From: Bacillota bacterium
GTDB taxonomy: Bacteria; Bacillota; Clostridia; Christensenellales; Borkfalkiaceae
Length of the DNA: 10,678 nucleotides
NCBI GenBank assembly: GCA_003343765.1
Contig: QAKO01000116.1
Location: 1-10,678 of the forward strand
Direction of reading: 5' to 3'
In this document: piece by piece, positions 5,571 through 10,678 of the stretch
How the letters are laid out: each line of letters starts with the position of its first letter
How positions within the stretch are numbered: position 1 is the stretch's first letter
Notes under the pieces: generated by a model
Databases searched by the model: none
Told to the model about the DNA's origin: nothing
The model's input: the letters and a program-made list of their open reading frames with translations, nothing else
Translations under genes and position numbers: made by a program

Positions 5571-7907
5571 ATGGAACACAGAAAACTTAACTATCCCGTA
5601 TCGGTGAGAAAGCAAAAAGGAGCGGAGGGGGCGCAAACGATCTGCGGAACTGCGGACGGAGAACTGCGGCTTATTCCGGGCAGTTATGTGATTTTCGATA
5701 TGGGAGCAGGCTCGGTGGGGGGCTATCCTTTCTTTTTTGTAAAATCTTACAAAGGAAAACCGACGTTGCGTATATCTTATTCCGACCGGATGATTCCTTA
5801 TGAGCGCGAAGAGACGATCGGGCTTGGAGATTTCACGCGGGGAAGCTGTACATATCTCGGTGTGGAGTTGCCGGTAATGCCTGCAAATCCCTATCGCTTT
5901 GAAGATTATACAATTGCGCGGGACGGGTTATTTGTTTATCCCCTGATCCAAGGGCAGGAAAGATTTGTATGTCTTACCGTACCGAAAGAAAGTGACGGAG
6001 AGATCGTAATTTCGCGATACGGGATCGCCAATGATTCGCAGGACGTCGAAGCGGAAGGCTTTTTCAGGAGCGATCGGCCTGTATTGGATCGAATCTGGCA
6101 GGCGAGTGCGAGAACAGTATTGCTTGCGACGGTGCAGAGCAGACAATGGGATGTACTGTTCGGGAAATTATGTATCCGTAAACTGACAAAGGGCGGAAGG
6201 TGCGCGTTGAGCAAACTGAATGCTGATTCCGTGTCTGATGTGCGCTGTGAATTTGAATTGAGCCGTACGCCGGAATATGAAACAGGTTTTGAGTTTTTGT
6301 TTTGCGCAAAAGACGAAAGCAATTACGAGTTTGTGCGTATTCAGCAGAGCGGAAAAGTTTCTTTTGGAAGAGTGAATGAGGGAAGCGAGTGCGTGCAAAA
6401 GACGGCGAGCGTGGCAGCACTTTCCGATAATCTTCCCTATGTGCTGGAATTAAAAGCGGAAGAAGGCGGGGTAAGTATCTCGTTGAACGGGGTGAATATC
6501 CTGCGGGCGGAAAGCGGACTGACGGGCGGCGGTAAATTCGGGTTTGCGTCGGATGCGGAATGGCGTTCGGTCGTGAACGAATTGGAAATAAAGAACGGCG
6601 AAAAGCTTGTTTATGAATGGCGCGGCAGACTTGCCGATTTTGACGCATATCATAGCGGTTATTTTGTATCGGACGGGGCAAAACGTGACCGTTTGCCCTG
6701 GTCGGGTGATGTGGACTGGGCATTCGATTGCGGCTGGTACGCTTTCGGTAAGAAACTGCAGGCGATGAATACCCTGAAACTGTTTGCCTTTCACCAGACT
6801 CCGGAGGGGTTTGTTTACGGGACGTGTTATCCCGAAAATCAGGAAAAACCTGCAAGCGGCGATTACGGCTATTATCAGTCGGATATGTTTGCTGCGTGGT
6901 TCATTGTTTCTGTTTTCACCTATTACAGGCTGAGCGGAGACGCGGCTGTTGAGGAATTGATGCCTGCGGTGGGACGATGTTTAGATTATTTGTGGCAGTA
7001 TGTAGACGAAAAAGACGGGCTGTTCGACCAGCGTTATGAAACGAGCAAAGGGTTGTGGGATCATTTCCTCGGCGATACGGGTAAGAACACATATACCAAT
7101 CTTTTATTATTGGAATCGCTGAACAACATGGCGGAATATGCAAGGGAACACGGAAAAACCGCCGATGCGGAAAAGTGCGAAAGCCGTGCAGAACGTCTGC
7201 GAGAGGGGATTTTTCGTTATCTTTACGACGAAGAGCAGGGCGGTTTTATAAAGCGGAAGGATTGGCGGGAATTGTGTGATATGGCAAACCCGTTTGCGAT
7301 GGGTAAACATCTTGTCAATGCATTTCAGGCGGCGCAGATCGCAGAAAAGGCTGAACAGCTCACGCACGCTTACGGTAAAATAACGGTTTTGATGATCCGT
7401 GGTTTATACGATTACGGATATCCGCAGCAGGCGGAAAAATTGCTATGCGGCAAGCTGCCGTTGTATATAGACGGCAATTACAGTTGCAATGTGGATTGGC
7501 TGTCTGCGGTCGGAAATCCCGATCTTCCCGAAACGGTATATGAGTGTATGCACAATCCGCCCATGGATTTCGGGGCAAACCTGAATTGGGGAGATTTGTC
7601 ACATCCGGACAGCGGTGTATGCGGAATACTTTCCGGTTACATTGCGGGGGTGCGTCCTTTGCGGCCGGGATTCAAAGAAATACTGATCCGTCCGCATCCG
7701 GGCGAATGCAGGCAGATCGATTGTGTAGTCCCTACAGAGAACGGAAAAATCGAATTGCAGATCCGTTCGGGCAGGGAGGGGAGCAACGTGCTGATACGTT
7801 TGCCCGAAGGGGTGCGTTGCAGAACAGATTTTTTGGAACTGAAACAGCCTGTACGGGTTGTTACGGAAGAAATTAAAAAAACGGAAAATATAAAGGAGGT
7901 TGTTTAA
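5571..7907 (+). CDS. GH78-type glycosidase-like protein with an inserted beta-sandwich domain
   Basis: From ATG 5571 the protein has 778 residues. I prefer this start because GGAAGG at 5558-5563 lies 7 bases before it; ATG 5553 upstream in frame has no comparable site. Residues of about 1-180 form the N-terminal beta domain ending RSDRPVLDRIWQASARTVLL. Residues of about 194-350 are an extra beta-sandwich resembling LamG/CBM-type modules (FEFLFCAKDESNYEFVRI, ISLNGVNILRAE, GKFGFAS). The (alpha/alpha)6 domain then resumes with FVSDGAKRDRLPWSGD, where D368, D373 and D380 match the GH78 acidic triad. It ends in SGYIAGVRPLRPGFKEILIRPHPG and a C-terminal sandwich. At the position where GH78 has GATT-x-WE, this protein has GANLNWGD with Gly674, so the usual catalytic base is missing. 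No signal peptide is seen, so it should be cytoplasmic. It is the first gene of the operon and stops directly against the next ATG. Alpha-L-rhamnosidase activity is plausible but not assured. Confidence 0.8.
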   Translation: MEHRKLNYPVSVRKQKGAEGAQTICGTADGELRLIPGSYVIFDMGAGSVGGYPFFFVKSYKGKPTLRISYSDRMIPYEREETIGLGDFTRGSCTYLGVELPVMPANPYRFEDYTIARDGLFVYPLIQGQERFVCLTVPKESDGEIVISRYGIANDSQDVEAEGFFRSDRPVLDRIWQASARTVLLATVQSRQWDVLFGKLCIRKLTKGGRCALSKLNADSVSDVRCEFELSRTPEYETGFEFLFCAKDESNYEFVRIQQSGKVSFGRVNEGSECVQKTASVAALSDNLPYVLELKAEEGGVSISLNGVNILRAESGLTGGGKFGFASDAEWRSVVNELEIKNGEKLVYEWRGRLADFDAYHSGYFVSDGAKRDRLPWSGDVDWAFDCGWYAFGKKLQAMNTLKLFAFHQTPEGFVYGTCYPENQEKPASGDYGYYQSDMFAAWFIVSVFTYYRLSGDAAVEELMPAVGRCLDYLWQYVDEKDGLFDQRYETSKGLWDHFLGDTGKNTYTNLLLLESLNNMAEYAREHGKTADAEKCESRAERLREGIFRYLYDEEQGGFIKRKDWRELCDMANPFAMGKHLVNAFQAAQIAEKAEQLTHAYGKITVLMIRGLYDYGYPQQAEKLLCGKLPLYIDGNYSCNVDWLSAVGNPDLPETVYECMHNPPMDFGANLNWGDLSHPDSGVCGILSGYIAGVRPLRPGFKEILIRPHPGECRQIDCVVPTENGKIELQIRSGREGSNVLIRLPEGVRCRTDFLELKQPVRVVTEEIKKTENIKEVV
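7895..7899 (+). promoter_or_regulatory. Ribosome binding site GGAGG for the solute-binding lipoprotein
   Basis: AAAGGAGG lies inside the last codons of the GH78-type gene, 8 bases before ATG 7908. The upstream TAA (7905-7907) touches that ATG, indicating translational coupling. Confidence 0.85.
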
Positions 7908-9539
7908 ATGCATAAAAAGATAGCAGCGGTATGTATGGCGGTACTGATGTTGGCGGGCGCGGCTTTTTCCGTTGTCGGATGCGGTAAAGAGAATTCGGAA
8001 GAAGAAACGCCGGGCGGCGGCACAACGACGGAAGAGATCGATTATAACGGAACGATCAATATCAATCTTCCCATCAAGGATTTCCCTTTCGAGGATATCG
8101 CATTGCAGGCAGTTGCAGATGCTTATGAAGCAAAGCATCCGGAAACGACGGTCAAAGTGGAAGGGCAGACGTCATCTACATATAAGGACTGGCTGGATTC
8201 GCAGTTTGCAGGCGGCGCTTCTGTGACGGATGCCGACATTGTGCAGACGCTTCTCATCAGTAACGCGTATCTGACCACGAAAATGGTGGATTACAGTTCA
8301 TATCTGGTCAAGCCCAATCCTTATAACGACAACACGGTATGGAAAGATGTTTTATCGGAAGAAGCATATCCTATGTCCGTAGACCGTTCGGGTATTTATA
8401 CCATGAATTTTACGACCAACATGAGTTTCTTCTTCTATAATAAAGAGGTATGGAGACAGGCAGGCTTGGTCAACCAGGACGGGACGGACAAAGTACCGGC
8501 TACATGGGATGAATTGTTGCAGTTCTGTGAGCAGATCGAACAGAATACGCAGGAAAAAGTTCCTTTTGTGGCGGGCGGTGCAACGTATACGACGGGAGCG
8601 ATGAGCTGGCTTCTGAATATTTACGCGGATCAATATTACCGCAGTGTTGTTGAAGATATTCACGCGATCGCAGGCGATTATTGCTATGATCCGGATATCG
8701 ATGCAGACTGGGAATTGGATGTAAGCGATAAAAACAATGATTCGCCTTCCAATTACACGGCGAATATGCTGCGTTTTTATCAGGCGATTATGAACAATGA
8801 GATCACGCCTTCGGATGCAAAATATCAGGCGATGATAACCAATCTGAAAAAACTCATTCCTACGTATTGTCAGGATAATTTTATTTCCAATAACTATTAC
8901 CAGGCGGAAGAATTGTTCTGGAGCGGAAATGCCGCGATGGTATTCAATACGACGGATTTCTTTAATACGTATAAGCAGATTTTTGCCCAAAGACCTGATG
9001 CGAATCAGTTTGAGATCGGATTTTTCCCGGCACCTCCGATGACGGGTACGGGCGATGCAAAACCTGATTCGGATACGGTGCGTTCGGTCGGCGGTGCGGT
9101 CGGCTGGTACGGCGTTGTGAAAAAAGACAAAAAGCAGAACGATCTTGTCATGGACTTTATGATGTTCTGGGGTTCCAAAGAAGGGCAGGATATTTTCAAC
9201 GAAAGCCTGAAAGAACAGGGTGCGTTTATCAGCGGCAATTCGCTGGTCAAGGGTGTGGATACGCCTGTGGAAATCTATCCCGCAAAGGATTATGAGTTCC
9301 CCGGTTTGTGCCATAATAATCCTATAGGGCAATTCTTCGGAAATCTTTGCAGTATGAACGGCCCTACGTACCAGACGTTCGAAGCTCTCTGCAAGAATAT
9401 GTTCGGCGGAGATATTACGGTTCAGAAATTCGGCGAACAGCTTACAAAAGCACTTCAGAGCAGTATTCCTACTTATTTTGCACAGATGGGCTGGAAGAGT
9501 GATGCGTATCTGACACCGGAAAAAGATCCGAGTCTGTAA
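7908..9539 (+). CDS. Extracellular solute-binding lipoprotein, ABC sugar transporter (SBP family 1)
   Basis: This 543-residue lipoprotein should capture an oligosaccharide outside the membrane and deliver it to an ABC permease. Residues 1-25 are a lipoprotein signal peptide: KK, a hydrophobic core, and lipobox VVGC with the lipidated Cys at 25. A Gly/Thr/Glu-rich linker follows (ENSEEETPGGGTTTEEID). The mature part has family 1 features: an opening strand INLPIKDFPFED, EAKHPETTVKVEGQ, the NKEVWRQAGL-type helix with VPATWDELLQFCEQI, FWSGNAAMVFNTTDFF, and a late GWYGVVKKDKKQNDLVMDFM helix with WGSKEGQDIF. The length is somewhat above the usual 420-450 residues. Its ATG abuts the GH78-type stop, so the two are co-expressed and the ligand is probably the GH78 substrate. 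No MalF/MalG-type permease or ATPase gene appears in the window. Confidence 0.92.
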   Translation: MHKKIAAVCMAVLMLAGAAFSVVGCGKENSEEETPGGGTTTEEIDYNGTININLPIKDFPFEDIALQAVADAYEAKHPETTVKVEGQTSSTYKDWLDSQFAGGASVTDADIVQTLLISNAYLTTKMVDYSSYLVKPNPYNDNTVWKDVLSEEAYPMSVDRSGIYTMNFTTNMSFFFYNKEVWRQAGLVNQDGTDKVPATWDELLQFCEQIEQNTQEKVPFVAGGATYTTGAMSWLLNIYADQYYRSVVEDIHAIAGDYCYDPDIDADWELDVSDKNNDSPSNYTANMLRFYQAIMNNEITPSDAKYQAMITNLKKLIPTYCQDNFISNNYYQAEELFWSGNAAMVFNTTDFFNTYKQIFAQRPDANQFEIGFFPAPPMTGTGDAKPDSDTVRSVGGAVGWYGVVKKDKKQNDLVMDFMMFWGSKEGQDIFNESLKEQGAFISGNSLVKGVDTPVEIYPAKDYEFPGLCHNNPIGQFFGNLCSMNGPTYQTFEALCKNMFGGDITVQKFGEQLTKALQSSIPTYFAQMGWKSDAYLTPEKDPSL

Positions 9540-9554
9540 ACAAACAATTATAAA

Positions 9555-9559
9555 GGAGG
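9555..9559 (+). promoter_or_regulatory. Ribosome binding site GGAGG for the lectin-like/Big_2 protein
   Basis: AAAGGAGGAAGT directly precedes ATG 9564. It fixes the start of a gene that is otherwise open to the window edge. Confidence 0.85.
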
Positions 9560-9563
9560 AAGT

Positions 9564-10678
9564 ATGAGAACAAAAACCAAAAAAGTATGGGTTGCGGTGC
9601 TGGCATTTGTTTTTTGTGTTATGATGTGTTTTGCGCTGCTTCCCGCGTATGCCGCAGAGGATACCGATACGTTTGTGATTCTCACGGATACGTCGGTAAA
9701 TGAACAAGGTGAACCTGTCGGTTCGAATTCTGTCGCGCTGACGGATGCGGATGGCGGTGTTACAGTAGCTGGAAAACAGCAGGACAGCCGCACGGTCGTC
9801 GTGTACGATCACGGGTATCCGCTCGGCAGTAAAGTAACGACCAATTTTACGATCAATGCCGATTACAGCGGCCTGAACGGCGGTGATTTGAAATCGCAGG
9901 TATATTTCTCCCTGTTCTTTGCACAGGCGGATAAAAGCAGCGGAAGTTTCAATGCCGCGGATTTTAAAAATTCCAAGACGGAAGGCAACGGCGTAGCTCT
10001 GCATTTATTTACTTCTGCCGATCTCGCTACGGATAACAGAAGTATGGTGAATATTTCCACGTTCGGCAAGCGTGATATCGTCAATACCGATTCCATGTAT
10101 GGCAACACACACGGCGACGGTATTACCGATATCGGTTGGGCATATGCTACGAATAAACCCGTCACGGTGGAGATCGGCACGGAAAAGGTAAACGGCGTTG
10201 ACCATATCTATGTATCGATCACGGTAGACCGTACGGCGGAACGTCCTGCGGTCAGCAATTCCAAAATCAGTATTCCGCTGACGGACATGGTACAGGATCC
10301 CTCGAACCAGTCTCCTTATTATATAGGTTTTGAATTTGCAAACATGAATGCGACAGAGCGTTCCGTGAATGCTTCTTTAGCGGCTGTTACGGCAGAAGAA
10401 GCGGGATTGGTGGTTGAACCTGATTCTGTGTTCCTGAAACCGGGGCAGACCGAACAGCTGACGGCGAAAGATGCTTCTACGGCGGAAGCGGTGCAGAATT
10501 TGACGTATGCTGTTGAAGACGAAACGGTGGCAAGCGTTTCGGATACGGGTCTTGTAACGGCTTTGAAGGCGGGCGTGACAAAGATTTTAGTCACCGCACA
10601 GGACGGAAGAAAGGGCGAAACGTATGTAACGGTTGCCAACAATATTACGTTGGATGTTTCGCAGAAAGAGATGACGGT
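9564..10678 (+). CDS. Secreted lectin-like protein with Big_2 Ig-like domains (partial, runs off right edge)
   Basis: The frame opens at ATG 9564 after GGAGG at 9555-9559 and continues for 371 codons without a stop to the window end. Residues 1-30 are a signal peptide: RTKTKK, a long hydrophobic core, and cleavage at AYA-AED. Residues of about 32-275 form a beta-rich region with the look of a LamG/concanavalin-type lectin domain (VYFSLFFAQADKSSGSF, GVALHLFTSADL, HIYVSITVDRTAE, YYIGFEFANMNA). Residues of about 280-359 are a clear bacterial Ig-like group 2 domain (VEPDSVFLKPGQTEQLTA, VASVSDTGLVTALKAG, YVTVANN), and a second copy begins with ITLDVSQKEMTV. It lies 24 bases after the solute-binding gene, in the same operon. 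It is likely a cell-surface or secreted glycan-binding protein; a catalytic domain or anchor may lie beyond the edge. Confidence 0.88.
   Translation, partial: MRTKTKKVWVAVLAFVFCVMMCFALLPAYAAEDTDTFVILTDTSVNEQGEPVGSNSVALTDADGGVTVAGKQQDSRTVVVYDHGYPLGSKVTTNFTINADYSGLNGGDLKSQVYFSLFFAQADKSSGSFNAADFKNSKTEGNGVALHLFTSADLATDNRSMVNISTFGKRDIVNTDSMYGNTHGDGITDIGWAYATNKPVTVEIGTEKVNGVDHIYVSITVDRTAERPAVSNSKISIPLTDMVQDPSNQSPYYIGFEFANMNATERSVNASLAAVTAEEAGLVVEPDSVFLKPGQTEQLTAKDASTAEAVQNLTYAVEDETVASVSDTGLVTALKAGVTKILVTAQDGRKGETYVTVANNITLDVSQKEMT

Noticed and set aside
8352..10004. Long minus-strand open frame of 550 codons
   Set aside because: It lies antisense to the solute-binding gene and the start of the Big_2 gene, both of which have clear family features and ribosome binding sites. 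The translation is rich in Arg/Ile with no recognisable domain, typical of a shadow frame.
1..10678. CRISPR arrays, tRNA or rRNA genes, insertion sequences, integrase or phage genes
   Set aside because: No regularly spaced repeats, cloverleaf-like segments, transposase motifs or terminal inverted repeats were found on reading either strand by eye.

Overview
The window looks like part of a carbohydrate-utilisation locus from a Gram-positive gut-type anaerobe (Bacillota, class Clostridia). The support is AGGAGG-type ribosome binding sites, consensus TTGACA/TATAAT promoters, a lipobox solute-binding protein, Big_2 surface domains and moderate GC content. No lineage marker is visible, so the genus cannot be named.

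Layout. (1) At the left edge, on the minus strand, are the first 25 codons of a PurF-like class II glutamine amidotransferase gene, with a TTG start, a GGAGG site and a near-consensus promoter. It is a housekeeping-type gene reading out of the window. (2) From about 200 to 4209, on the plus strand, lies a run of damaged carbohydrate genes: a 5'-truncated surface/carbohydrate-binding protein; a GH78 alpha-L-rhamnosidase-like gene whose native start is out of frame at an A6 tract; a frameshifted N-terminal piece of an apparent glycosidase; a GH1 beta-glucosidase that lost its N-terminus and a stretch after the acid/base motif; and the last 41 codons of a Gfo/Idh/MocA oxidoreductase. (3) From 4374 to 5418 an AraC-family regulator sits behind its own promoter and ends in two tandem rho-independent terminators. 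(4) From 5492 onward there is an apparently intact operon: a second GH78-type protein with an extra beta-sandwich domain, a lipoprotein sugar-binding protein whose ATG abuts the previous stop codon, and a secreted lectin-like/Big_2 protein that runs off the right edge.

How the parts may work together (inference). The AraC protein would sense a glycan-derived ligand and activate the operon promoter just downstream, which has a usable -10 but no good -35 and carries two similar AT-rich half-sites. The solute-binding lipoprotein would capture oligosaccharides. The GH78 protein lacks a signal peptide and would act on them in the cytoplasm. The Big_2 protein would bind glycan or the cell surface outside. 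No permease or ATPase genes are in view.

The most informative pattern is the contrast between the decaying left half and the intact right half. The left half reads like an operon of rhamnoside/glucoside catabolism that has collapsed by frameshifts and fused deletions. The two homopolymer frameshifts could be sequencing errors, but the deletions could not.
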